A stretch of 64,000 bases of DNA from Enterocloster asparagiformis (GTDB lineage Bacteria; Bacillota; Clostridia; Lachnospirales; Lachnospiraceae). The notes beneath the pieces are model-generated. The model was given only the letters and a program-made list of their open reading frames with translations. It made no database searches and was not told the DNA's origin. The stretch's first letter is position 1. Every line of letters starts with the position of its first letter. Positions 17,210 through 25,903 of the stretch are shown one piece after another. The stretch is from positions 1-64,000 of the forward strand of contig JAGZSY010000021.1 of NCBI GenBank assembly GCA_018380885.1, given 5' to 3'. The position numbers and the translations under genes are program-made.

Positions 17210-18949
17210 ATGAAGCGGTATCGCAATTATATCAGGCCGTACCTGGCGGCGTTTATCGCAGGTCCGATCCTGATGCTGACGGAGGTGGCGGGGGAGATCG
17301 CCCTGCCCAAGATGATGTCGCTGATCATCAACAACGGGGTGGCCAACCACGACGTGGGTTACATTATCCGCATCGGAATCGCCATGATCGGCTTTGCCAT
17401 GCTCATGCTGTTAGGCGGCGTGGGGGGAACCTTCTGCGCGTCCAAGGCCTCGGTCAGCTTCTCGGCGGACCTGCGAAAGGACCTGTTTCTCAAGGTACAG
17501 CGGTTTTCATTTAAAAATATCGACGATTTCAGCACGGGCTCCCTGGTGACCAGGCTGACCAACGACGTGCAGCAGGTGCAGATGGTGCTGCGGATGGCCC
17601 TGGTGATGATGTTCAGGGCGCCGGGCATGTTTGTGGGGGCGCTGATCATGGCCTTTACCATGAACGCCCGCCTGGCGTTTGTGATCCTGGTGGTGATTCC
17701 CCTTTTGTCCGTGGGCATAGGGGTGGTGCTAAAGACCGCGTTCCCGCGCTTCACGGTGATGCAGAAGGCCATTGACCAGCTCAACTCCGGCGTGCAGGAG
17801 GCGCTGACCAACGTGAGGGTGATCAAGTCCTTTGTGCGGGAGGATTTCGAGGAGAAAAAGTTTGAGGCCAACAACAAGCGCCTGAAGGATATGAGCCTGC
17901 ATGCAATGAACGTGGTGATCGTCACCATGCCCATGATGACCCTGGCCATGAACGTGACCATGCTGGCTGTGGTCTGGTACGGCGGAAATATGATCATCGG
18001 CGGCACCATGCAGGTGGGCGATTTGAGCGCGTTCACCACCTACATTGTGCAGATTCTCATGTCCCTGATGATGCTGGCAATGATCTTTTTGCAGGCCTCC
18101 CGCGCCATGGCTTCACTGAAGCGGATCAACGAGGTGCTGGATGTGGATATCGACCTGACCGACGATGAGGCTGGGCGGAAGGAGCTGAAGGTGAGCCGTG
18201 GCCTGGTGGAGTTTAAGAACGTGAGCTTTGGCTACGGCAAACGCGGGAATGAGCTTGTGCTGTCCGACATCAGCTTTACGGCCAGGCCGGGACAGACCAT
18301 CGGCATCATCGGCTCCACGGGCAGCGGCAAGACCAGCCTGGTGCAGCTGATTCCACGGCTCTACGACGTCACGGCCGGGCAGGTGCTGGTGGACGGCGTG
18401 GACGTGCGGGACTATTCGCTGGAGCACCTGCGGGACGGCGTGGCCATGGTACTGCAGAAAAATGTGCTGTTCTCCGGCACCATAGAGGACAATCTGCGCT
18501 GGGGCGACGAGGAGGCCACCATGGAGGAGATCCGGGCAGCGGCGGACAGCGCCCAGGCCGACGGCTTTGTCACCTCCTTTGCCAAGGGCTATGAGACGGA
18601 AATGGGCCAGGGGGGCGTCAATGTCTCCGGCGGCCAGAAACAGCGTCTCTGCATCGCCAGGGCCCTGTTAAAGCAGCCTAAAATCCTGATCCTGGACGAC
18701 TCCACCAGCGCGGTGGACACCGCCACCGAGGCCAGGATCAGGGAATGCCTGGGCACCGACTTAAGGGATACCACCAAGTTTATTATAGCCCAGCGCATCG
18801 GCTCCGTGGAGGAGGCGGATCAGATCCTGGTAATGGACGAGGGGCGCGTGGTGGGGATGGGAACCCACCGGGAGCTTCTGGCCTCCTGCGAGGCCTACCA
18901 GGAGATTTACTATTCCCAGAAGGACCGTACCGAGGAGGTGAGCGCCTGA
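17210..18949 (+). CDS. Heterodimeric ABC exporter, subunit with degenerate ATP site
   Basis: A 579-residue half-transporter: six membrane helices (1-310) fused to an ATPase. Walker A is GSTGSGKTS (about 367), signature VSGGQ (about 472), Walker B LILDDSTSAVD. The catalytic Glu is replaced by Asp, and the switch His is Gln (IIAQRIGSV). Both changes mark a non-catalytic site, as in TM287/288- and BmrCD-type exporters. The partner gene follows in a TGATG overlap and carries the canonical residues. The ATG at 17210 follows AAAGGAG; the in-frame ATG at 17192 lies ahead of that SD. Exported substrate unknown; drugs or lipids are usual. Confidence 0.92.
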   Translation: MKRYRNYIRPYLAAFIAGPILMLTEVAGEIALPKMMSLIINNGVANHDVGYIIRIGIAMIGFAMLMLLGGVGGTFCASKASVSFSADLRKDLFLKVQRFSFKNIDDFSTGSLVTRLTNDVQQVQMVLRMALVMMFRAPGMFVGALIMAFTMNARLAFVILVVIPLLSVGIGVVLKTAFPRFTVMQKAIDQLNSGVQEALTNVRVIKSFVREDFEEKKFEANNKRLKDMSLHAMNVVIVTMPMMTLAMNVTMLAVVWYGGNMIIGGTMQVGDLSAFTTYIVQILMSLMMLAMIFLQASRAMASLKRINEVLDVDIDLTDDEAGRKELKVSRGLVEFKNVSFGYGKRGNELVLSDISFTARPGQTIGIIGSTGSGKTSLVQLIPRLYDVTAGQVLVDGVDVRDYSLEHLRDGVAMVLQKNVLFSGTIEDNLRWGDEEATMEEIRAAADSAQADGFVTSFAKGYETEMGQGGVNVSGGQKQRLCIARALLKQPKILILDDSTSAVDTATEARIRECLGTDLRDTTKFIIAQRIGSVEEADQILVMDEGRVVGMGTHRELLASCEAYQEIYYSQKDRTEEVSA

Positions 18950-20838
18950 TGGCAATGACCCAGAAGGAAGAAAACAAGCTGCGGGATTTGAAATACCGCT
19001 ATGAGAGTAAATCGGGCAGCGCCCAGGCACCGCCGCGGCGCATGGGGCCCGGGGGCAGGCACGGCGGCGCGCGGGGCGGCGGAAAGCCCAGGGACAGCCG
19101 CCGGACTGTGGTGCGCCTTCTGCGCTATCTGGAGGAGGACCGGGCGAAAATGGTCCTGGCTTTTGTCTGCGTGATCGCCAACACGGTCTGTATGCTGGCC
19201 GGCTCCTACATGCTCCGGCCCATCATCAACACCTATATAGCGCCGGTGAACGGAAGCCGCGGCGATATCAGGGGGCTGGCTCATGCCCTGATTGCCCTTG
19301 GCATCGTGTTTCTGGCCGGGGTGGCGGCCAACTATTACCAGGCCAAGGTGATGCTGACCGTGGCCCAGAACGCCCTGCAGAAGATCCGCGACGACCTGTT
19401 CACCAAGATGCAGAAGCTGCCGGTGCGGTTTTACGACACCAACAGCAACGGCGATCTGATGAGCCGCTTTACCAACGACGTGGACACCATCGGGCAGATG
19501 CTCAGCTCCACGCTGGTACAGCTGTTTTCCGGGGCCCTGAGCCTGGTGGGCACCCTGGCGCTGATGATCTACACCAATATCTGGCTGACTCTGGTAACCC
19601 TGGTGATGATTCCGCTGGTTATGCGGGCCGGCGGGGCGGTGGCCGGCCGGAGCCAGAAGTATTTCTCAGCCCAGCAGTCCTCTCTGGGCGCGGTCAACGG
19701 CTATGTGGAGGAGATGATCACGGGCCAGAAGGTCATCAAGGTGTTCTGCCATGAGGATACGGCAATGGACGAGTTCGGCCTGCTCAACGAGGACCTGAAG
19801 CAGAACCAGATACGCGCCCAGTTTTTCGGCGGCGTGATGGGGCCGGTGATGAACAATCTGAGCCAGATCAACTACACGCTGACCGCCGTGGTGGGCGGCC
19901 TGCTCTGCGTGCTGCGGGGGTTTGACGTGGGCGGACTGACCGTGTTTTTAAACTTCTCCCGGCAGTTTTCCCGGCCCATCAATGAGATTTCCGCCCAGGT
20001 CAGCAACGTGTTCTCCGCCCTGGCGGGCGCGGAGCGCGTGTTTGCGGTGATGGACGAGGAACCCGAGCCGGCGGACGGACCTGAGGCCGCGGTGCTGGAG
20101 CCCATGAAGGGCCATGTGGTGCTGGACCGGGTGACCTTTGGCTACGATCCCGGGAAAATCATCCTAAAGGATGTGAGCCTGTACGCCAGGCCGGGGCAGA
20201 AGATCGCCTTTGTGGGCAGCACCGGCGCTGGTAAAACCACGATCACCAACCTGATCAACCGTTTCTACGACATTCAGTCGGGGTCCATCACCATCGACGG
20301 CGTGGACATCCGGCAGATCAACAGGGACAACCTGCGAAAGAACATCGCCATGGTGCTCCAGGACACCCACCTGTTCACCGGGACCGTGATGGAGAACATC
20401 CGCTACGGAAGGCTTGACGCCACCGACGAGGAGGTGATCCAGGCGGCGAAAACCGCCTCCGCCGATTCCTTTATCCGCCGGCTGCCCGAGGGATATGACA
20501 CCATGCTGGAGGGCGACGGGGCCAATCTCAGTCAGGGTCAGAGGCAGCTGCTAAACATCGCCAGGGCGGCCATCTCCAAGGCGCCCATCCTGATTCTGGA
20601 CGAGGCCACCAGCTCGGTGGACACCAGGACCGAGAAACATATTGAGCGGGGGATGGACCGTCTGATGGCGGACCGGACCACCTTTGTCATCGCCCACAGG
20701 CTCTCCACCGTGCGCAACGCCAACGCCATTATGGTTTTGGAGCACGGCGAGATCATCGAGCGGGGCGATCACGATGAGCTCCTGAAATTAAAGGGGCGCT
20801 ATTACGAGCTGTATACGGGTTTGAAGGAGCTGGATTGA
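18949..20838 (+). CDS. Heterodimeric ABC exporter, subunit with canonical ATP site
   Basis: A 629-residue partner of the preceding gene. It has a basic Gly/Arg-rich N-terminal extension of about 45 residues (APPRRMGPGGRHGGARGG), then six membrane helices and an ATPase: Walker A GSTGAGKTT (about 422), Walker B LILDEATSSVD with catalytic Glu, and switch His in VIAHRLSTV. Its signature reads LSQGQ rather than LSGGQ; it would pair with the first subunit's degenerate Walker site, so the asymmetry is consistent across the dimer. Start codon and previous stop overlap (TGATG). The extension is longer than usual and probably cytoplasmic. Confidence 0.92.
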   Translation: MAMTQKEENKLRDLKYRYESKSGSAQAPPRRMGPGGRHGGARGGGKPRDSRRTVVRLLRYLEEDRAKMVLAFVCVIANTVCMLAGSYMLRPIINTYIAPVNGSRGDIRGLAHALIALGIVFLAGVAANYYQAKVMLTVAQNALQKIRDDLFTKMQKLPVRFYDTNSNGDLMSRFTNDVDTIGQMLSSTLVQLFSGALSLVGTLALMIYTNIWLTLVTLVMIPLVMRAGGAVAGRSQKYFSAQQSSLGAVNGYVEEMITGQKVIKVFCHEDTAMDEFGLLNEDLKQNQIRAQFFGGVMGPVMNNLSQINYTLTAVVGGLLCVLRGFDVGGLTVFLNFSRQFSRPINEISAQVSNVFSALAGAERVFAVMDEEPEPADGPEAAVLEPMKGHVVLDRVTFGYDPGKIILKDVSLYARPGQKIAFVGSTGAGKTTITNLINRFYDIQSGSITIDGVDIRQINRDNLRKNIAMVLQDTHLFTGTVMENIRYGRLDATDEEVIQAAKTASADSFIRRLPEGYDTMLEGDGANLSQGQRQLLNIARAAISKAPILILDEATSSVDTRTEKHIERGMDRLMADRTTFVIAHRLSTVRNANAIMVLEHGEIIERGDHDELLKLKGRYYELYTGLKELD

Positions 20839-20894
20839 CCGGCGGGCCGGGCCGCATAAGCGGGGTAACGGGCCGGCCTTCGCCCGAGACGTAT

Positions 20895-20923
20895 GGGCCG
20901 GGCCGTGGAAGGCCCGGCCCTTG
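20895..20923 (+). terminator. Possible terminator hairpin after ABC operon
   Basis: GGGCCGGGCC and GGCCCGGCCC form a perfect 10-bp stem with loop GTGGAA. Only TTG follows, so T-run support is weak. Confidence 0.45.
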
Positions 20924-21476
20924 CGAAACGGAAAGGCCGTATTGAGAGCGCAAATCCCACGAGTGGTATACCAATACGGCGTCAGGCCGCCTTCAGGCCG
21001 TAGGCGTGAGGGAGGCCCGGCGCCCCCGGACGGGGCGGAGAGAGGGCGGACGGTCTGAAATTGCTTATAAAATGAGGGATTTCGGCCTTTTTTTCGTCCT
21101 GGGCTTCCGGAAGGAGGCTGCGCGGCTGGCCCTGCCCTACAGCGCTGGAAAATGCTGGTATACCACGTCCGGCCGGGGCCGGGGGCTCTCTGGGATACCA
21201 CTTTTCAGGCGAAAATTACATAAAAATGACGGAAAATCGTTAAATAATAGGCAAAGTATGACGGACCATGGCGAAGAAAAAAGGGAAGCTTGTGGGACCC
21301 GAAGGGCTTATGGAAATTTATGGAGCTTGGCGCCGCATTGTATTTTTTGAGATGCAGAGCGCGAAATATTTGAAATTGAAGGAAAAACTTTGACAATAAC
21401 AGACAAAAATGGGATTGAATTTGCAATTTAGTAAAAAATTAACGACATAAATAAAAAAATAACGATTGAAAATTAA

Positions 21477-21505
21477 TTGTATACAATTTTAAATTGTGGT
21501 ATACT
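21477..21505 (+). promoter_or_regulatory. Promoter of the rnf operon
   Basis: TTGTAT (21477-21482) and TATACT (21500-21505) with 17-base spacing. The -35 lies in the dyad AATTGTATACAATT (about 21475-21488), a possible operator. Confidence 0.65.
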
Positions 21506-21560
21506 ATGAAAGCATGTATACACATAGGTAAAATTATTGAAGAAAGAGGGTTAGAATTCC

Positions 21561-22886
21561 ATGGGTTTGGCAACTTTTAAAGGCGGCATCCACCCGTACG
21601 AGGGCAAGGAACTGTCAGAGAACAAACCGGTTCAGATTCTGGAACCTAAGGGCGAGCTGGTCTATCCCATGTCTCAGCACATCGGCGCCCCGGCGAAGCC
21701 GCTGGTCGCTGTGGGCGACCACATTCTGGCGGGCCAGAAGATCGGAGAGGCGGGCGGATTTATCTCTGCAAATGTAATTGCTTCCGTATCCGGCACCGTG
21801 AAGAAGATCGAACCGAGGCGCATGGCGAACGGCGCAATGGTACCTTCCATTGTCGTGGAAAATGACGGGGAGTACAAGGGGATCGAGGGTCTGGGGGAAG
21901 ATCGTGATCCGTCCGCGCTCTCCAAGCAGGAGATCCGCGACATCGTCAAGGAAGCGGGCATTGTGGGACTGGGCGGCGCAGGCTTCCCGACTCACGTGAA
22001 ACTGACTCCCAAGGATGAGAATGCAATCGAGTACATACTGGTAAACGGCGCAGAGTGCGAGCCGTACCTGACCAGCGATTACCGCATGATGATCGAGGAG
22101 CCGGAGAAGATCGTGGGCGGCTTAAAGGTGATTCTGCAGCTGTTCGACAACGCCAAGGGCGTGATCGGCATCGAGAACAACAAGCCGGAAGCCATCGCGA
22201 AGCTGACCGAGCTGGTAAAGGACGAGCCGCGCATCAGCGTATGTCCTCTGCTTACCAAATATCCTCAGGGCGGTGAGCGCTCCCTGATCTACGCCACCAC
22301 CGGCCGCAAGGTGAATTCCTCCATGCTTCCCGCCGACGCGGGCTGCATCGTGGACAACGTGGACACGGTGATCGCCATCTACATGGCGGTCTGCAAGCGC
22401 ACCCCCCTGATGCGCAAGATCATCACCGTGACCGGAGACGCGGTGACGGATCCCAGAAACTTCAGCGTGAAGCTGGGAACCAACTACCAGGAGCTTCTGG
22501 AGGCTGCGGGCGGCTTTAAGACCGAGCCGGAGAAGGTCCTGTCCGGCGGCCCCATGATGGGCCAGGCCCTGTTTGATCTGAATATTCCGGTGAGCAAGAC
22601 CAGCTCCGCGCTGACCTGCTTTACCAAGGACCAGGTGGCGGCCATGGAGCCCACCCCCTGCATCCGCTGCGGCAAGTGCGTCAGCGTGTGCCCCAGCAAG
22701 ATCGTGCCGGTTATGATGATGGAAGCGGCGCTTCACAACGACTGCGAGAAGTTCGAGAAGCTAAACGGTATGGAGTGCATGGAGTGCGGAAGCTGCACCT
22801 ATGTATGTCCCGCAAAGCGCCCGCTGACGCAGGCGTTTAAAGATATGCGGCGGACCGTCGCAGCAAACCGCAGGAAGAAAGGGTAG
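21561..22886 (+). CDS. rnfC: Rnf complex subunit RnfC
   Basis: A 441-residue peripheral subunit of the ferredoxin:NAD+ oxidoreductase, the likely NADH-binding part. GLGGAGFPTHVKL and GAECEPYLTSDYRMM are the conserved FMN/NADH site. Two 4Fe-4S motifs are at about 367 (CIRCGKCVSVCP) and 406 (CMECGSCTYVCP). The N-terminus begins TFKGGIHPYEGKE, typical of RnfC. It is the first gene of an operon in the clostridial order C-D-G-E-A-B. It has no long C-terminal extension, unlike some proteobacterial RnfC. Confidence 0.96.
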   Translation: MGLATFKGGIHPYEGKELSENKPVQILEPKGELVYPMSQHIGAPAKPLVAVGDHILAGQKIGEAGGFISANVIASVSGTVKKIEPRRMANGAMVPSIVVENDGEYKGIEGLGEDRDPSALSKQEIRDIVKEAGIVGLGGAGFPTHVKLTPKDENAIEYILVNGAECEPYLTSDYRMMIEEPEKIVGGLKVILQLFDNAKGVIGIENNKPEAIAKLTELVKDEPRISVCPLLTKYPQGGERSLIYATTGRKVNSSMLPADAGCIVDNVDTVIAIYMAVCKRTPLMRKIITVTGDAVTDPRNFSVKLGTNYQELLEAAGGFKTEPEKVLSGGPMMGQALFDLNIPVSKTSSALTCFTKDQVAAMEPTPCIRCGKCVSVCPSKIVPVMMMEAALHNDCEKFEKLNGMECMECGSCTYVCPAKRPLTQAFKDMRRTVAANRRKKG

Positions 22887-22901
22887 GAGGGGACAACTGT
22901 C

Positions 22902-23852
22902 ATGAGTAAATTATTGAATGTATCATCATCCCCGCATGTGAGAAGCAGTGAGACCACCCAGAGTATTATGATGGATGTGGCGATCGCCATGATTCCCGCA
23001 ACCGCTTTTGGCGTGTTCCACTTCGGCTACTATGCGTTGCTTGTAGTGCTTGTAACCGTTGCGGCCTGTGTCCTCAGCGAGTACATATTTGAAAAATGTA
23101 TGAAAAAGCCCATCACCGTGGGAGATATGAGCGCGGTTGTGACGGGTATGATCCTGGCGCTCAACATGCCCCCGGAGATTCCGCTGTGGATTCCGGCCCT
23201 GGGCGGTGTGTTCGCCATCATCGTGGTGAAGCAGCTCTACGGCGGCCTGGGCCAGAACTTTATGAACCCGGCGCTGGCGGCCAGATGCTTCCTGCTCATC
23301 TCCTTTGCGGGAAAGATGACGGATTTCACCAGCAAGAAGGGCAGCACCTTCCAGTTTGACGGCATCTCCAGCGCCACCCCCCTCGCGGCCTTAAAGAGCG
23401 GCGGCGTGGTGGACGTTCCGGCCATGTTCACGGGCAATATCGCCGGCACCATCGGCGAGGTTTCCGCAATCGCGCTGCTGCTTGGCGCGGCTTACATGCT
23501 GGTCAAAAAAGTGATCACCATCCGCATCCCGGCGGCCTACATCATCACCTTTGTGGTCTTTATCGTGCTCTTCGGCGGACACGGACTGGACTTTAACTTT
23601 ATCGCGGCTCACCTGTGCGGCGGCGGCCTGATCTTCGGCGCCTTCTTCATGGCGACCGACTATGTGACCAGCCCCATCACTCCCAGGGGACAGATTGCCT
23701 TCGGCGTTCTGCTGGGCGTGCTGACCGGACTGTTCCGTCTCTTCGGCGGTTCCGCCGAGGGCGTGTCCTACGCGATTATCATCAGCAATATTCTGGTTCC
23801 GCTGATTGAGAAGGTGACCCTTCCCAAGGCATTTGGAAAGGAGGGCAAGTAA
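22902..23852 (+). CDS. rnfD: Rnf complex subunit RnfD
   Basis: A 316-residue integral membrane subunit with about eight to ten helices. FMN is attached covalently to a Thr in RnfD; here the motif is GISSATPL with Thr159. The N-terminal SSSPHVRSSETTQSIMMDV is the usual RnfD opening. It takes part in electron transfer across the membrane and ion translocation. It lies 15 bases after rnfC with GAGGGGA as SD, and is one base short of overlapping rnfG. Confidence 0.95.
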   Translation: MSKLLNVSSSPHVRSSETTQSIMMDVAIAMIPATAFGVFHFGYYALLVVLVTVAACVLSEYIFEKCMKKPITVGDMSAVVTGMILALNMPPEIPLWIPALGGVFAIIVVKQLYGGLGQNFMNPALAARCFLLISFAGKMTDFTSKKGSTFQFDGISSATPLAALKSGGVVDVPAMFTGNIAGTIGEVSAIALLLGAAYMLVKKVITIRIPAAYIITFVVFIVLFGGHGLDFNFIAAHLCGGGLIFGAFFMATDYVTSPITPRGQIAFGVLLGVLTGLFRLFGGSAEGVSYAIIISNILVPLIEKVTLPKAFGKEGK

Positions 23853-23853
23853 T

Positions 23854-24468
23854 ATGAGCAAGTCAGGATTTATGAAGGACGCTGTGATTCTGTTTGCAAT
23901 CACCCTGATTTCCGGCTTTCTTCTGGGCGGCGTGTACCAGCTGACCAAGAAGCCCATCGAGATTGCCACCATCAAGGCCAATAACAAGGCTTACAAGTCC
24001 GTTTTTGGCGAGGCTGAAACCTTTGACCAGGACGATGCGCTGAACGCGGCCATCGAGAGCTGCAACGCGGCCCTGGCCACCATGAACTACGGCAACGTGG
24101 CCGTGGACACGGTTCTGAAGGCCAACGACGCCAACAAGAACCAGCTGGGCTACGTGATCGTCTCCCACTCCAACGACAGCTACGGCGGCGAGGTGAAAAT
24201 CTCCGTTGGTATGAAGGAGGACGGCACCGTGACCGGTATCGAGTTCCTGACCATCAGCGACACACCCGGCCTGGGCTTAAAGGCCAAGGAGCCGGACTTC
24301 AAGGATCAGTACGCCGGCAAGAACGCGGAGGCCCTGACCGTGAAGAAGGGCGGCGGCGCAGGCGAGACCGAGATCAACGCCATCAGCGGCGCGACCATCA
24401 CGTCCAGCGCGGTGACAAACGCGGTGAACGCAGCGTTATATTTTGTGCATAACTGTATCAATCAGTAG
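23854..24468 (+). CDS. rnfG: Rnf complex subunit RnfG
   Basis: A 204-residue subunit with one N-terminal membrane helix (about residues 7-27) and an extracytoplasmic FMN domain. The FMN-attachment motif SGATITSSAV holds Thr181. The start is the ATG at 23854, one base after the rnfD stop, preceded by AAAGGAGGG inside rnfD. It relays electrons between the other flavin subunits. Confidence 0.95.
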   Translation: MSKSGFMKDAVILFAITLISGFLLGGVYQLTKKPIEIATIKANNKAYKSVFGEAETFDQDDALNAAIESCNAALATMNYGNVAVDTVLKANDANKNQLGYVIVSHSNDSYGGEVKISVGMKEDGTVTGIEFLTISDTPGLGLKAKEPDFKDQYAGKNAEALTVKKGGGAGETEINAISGATITSSAVTNAVNAALYFVHNCINQ

Positions 24469-24479
24469 GAGGTGGGAAG

Positions 24480-25271
24480 ATGAACAAATGTACAGAACGT
24501 TTATATAACGGTATTGTGAAAGAAAACCCAACCTTCGTGTTGATGCTGGGCATGTGCCCGACCCTGGCGGTTACGACCTCCGCGGTCAACGGCCTGGGTA
24601 TGGGACTTTCCACTACCGTAGTTTTACTGTTTTCCAATATGATTATTTCCGCGATGCGTAAGATTATCCCGGACCGCGTGCGTATTCCGGCTTACATCGT
24701 GATCGTGGCGTCCCTGGTTACCATCGTGCAGCTGCTGCTCCAGGCGTATGTGGATTTCCTGTATTCGGCACTGGGTATCTACATTCCCCTGATCGTGGTA
24801 AACTGTATCATCCTGGGCCGGGCGGAGTCCTATGCGTCCAAGAACGACGCCATTTCCTCCACGTTCGACGGAATCGGCATGGGCCTGGGCTTTACCGTGG
24901 CTCTGACCTGCATCGGCCTGGTGCGTGAGCTTTTAGGCTCCGGCGCCGTGTTCGGCAAGGTGCTGATCCCCGAGGATTTCCACATCGCCATCTTCGTGCT
25001 GGCTCCCGGCGCGTTCTTCGTGCTGGCGGTCCTGACCGCGCTGCAGAACAAGTTCAAAGCGCCGTCCGCAACCAACGGTTCCGTGCCCCAGTCCAGGCTG
25101 GCCTGCGGCGGAAACTGCTCCACCTGCACCGGTTCCTCCTGCATGGCCAACCATGAGATTCTGGACACCAGAAAGCGTCAGGCGGAGGAGGAGGCCCTGG
25201 CCAAGAAGAAAGAGGCCATTGCCAAGAAGGAAGCGGAGCTCAAGGCGGCGACAGCCAGGAAAGAAGATTAA
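24480..25271 (+). CDS. rnfE: Rnf complex subunit RnfE with unusual C-terminal tail
   Basis: The first 205 residues are a standard RnfE: six helices, with ENPTFVLMLGMCPTLAVTT and IVVNCIILGRAESYASKN carrying the conserved Cys residues that line the intramembrane iron-sulfur site. Residues 206-263 are extra: a Cys-rich patch (CGGNCSTCTGSSCMANHE) and then a highly charged Lys/Glu/Ala helix (KRQAEEEALAKKKEAIAKK). Typical RnfE ends near residue 200-220. The tail would face the cytoplasm if topology follows the core. Reading frame is continuous and RnfA follows after 13 bases. Confidence 0.94.
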   Translation: MNKCTERLYNGIVKENPTFVLMLGMCPTLAVTTSAVNGLGMGLSTTVVLLFSNMIISAMRKIIPDRVRIPAYIVIVASLVTIVQLLLQAYVDFLYSALGIYIPLIVVNCIILGRAESYASKNDAISSTFDGIGMGLGFTVALTCIGLVRELLGSGAVFGKVLIPEDFHIAIFVLAPGAFFVLAVLTALQNKFKAPSATNGSVPQSRLACGGNCSTCTGSSCMANHEILDTRKRQAEEEALAKKKEAIAKKEAELKAATARKED

Positions 25272-25284
25272 GGAGGGTGGATAG

Positions 25285-25887
25285 ATGAAAGAATTATTGT
25301 TAATTGCCATTGGGTCCGCTCTGGTCAACAACGTGGTTTTAAGTCAGTTCTTAGGACTTTGTCCGTTCCTGGGCGTTTCCAAGAAGGTAGAGACCTCAGC
25401 CGGTATGGGCGCGGCCGTTATCTTCGTAATCACCATCGCGTCGTTTGTGACCAGTGTGGTTTACAAATTCATCCTGGCCAACGAGCACTTTATCATCAAC
25501 GGCAAGCCGGTGGATCTGGCATTTTTGCAGACCATCGTGTTCATCCTGGTGATTGCGGCTCTGGTTCAGTTTGTAGAGATGTTTCTGAAAAAGTCCATGC
25601 CCTCCCTGTATGAGGCGCTGGGCGTGTACCTGCCCCTGATTACCACCAACTGCGCGGTGCTGGGCGTGGCTCTGACCAACGTGCAGAAGGGCTACGACAT
25701 TCTGACGAGTGTTGTGAACGGCGTGGGTATCTCCGTGGGCTTCACCATTGCGATTATCATGCTGGCCGGCATCCGCGAGAAGATTGAGCACAACGACGTA
25801 CCGTACTCATTCCAGGGTTCTCCTATCGTTCTGATTACCTCGGGACTTATGGCAATCGCATTTTTCGGATTTTCCGGATTAATTTAG
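25285..25887 (+). CDS. rnfA: Rnf complex subunit RnfA
   Basis: A 200-residue membrane subunit with six helices, homologous to RnfE with opposite topology. NNVVLSQFLGLCPFLGVS near the N-terminus and LPLITTNCAVLGVAL in the middle carry the conserved Cys pair of the shared iron-sulfur site. The SD is AGGAGGG. It is the fifth gene of the operon. Confidence 0.95.
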   Translation: MKELLLIAIGSALVNNVVLSQFLGLCPFLGVSKKVETSAGMGAAVIFVITIASFVTSVVYKFILANEHFIINGKPVDLAFLQTIVFILVIAALVQFVEMFLKKSMPSLYEALGVYLPLITTNCAVLGVALTNVQKGYDILTSVVNGVGISVGFTIAIIMLAGIREKIEHNDVPYSFQGSPIVLITSGLMAIAFFGFSGLI

Positions 25888-25903
25888 AAGGAGGAGAAGG
25901 AAA

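Larger units (their letters stand above)
20839..21560 (+). other. 722-base non-coding region upstream of rnf
   Basis: The 5' half is very GC-rich, with GGCC-type inverted repeats, including one that may end the ABC transcript. Two copies of the perfect dyad TGGTATACCA occur at 20964-20973 and 21156-21165. The 3' half (from about 21350) turns AT-rich and ends in the rnf promoter. No frame in it has both an SD and protein-like composition, so I call no gene. Confidence 0.6.

Noticed and set aside
21006..21350. 114-residue frame upstream of rnf
   Set aside because: Arg/Gly-rich composition from GC-rich DNA, no SD, not protein-like.
23863..24168. Frame antisense to rnfG
   Set aside because: Shadow frame of a confirmed gene, without SD.
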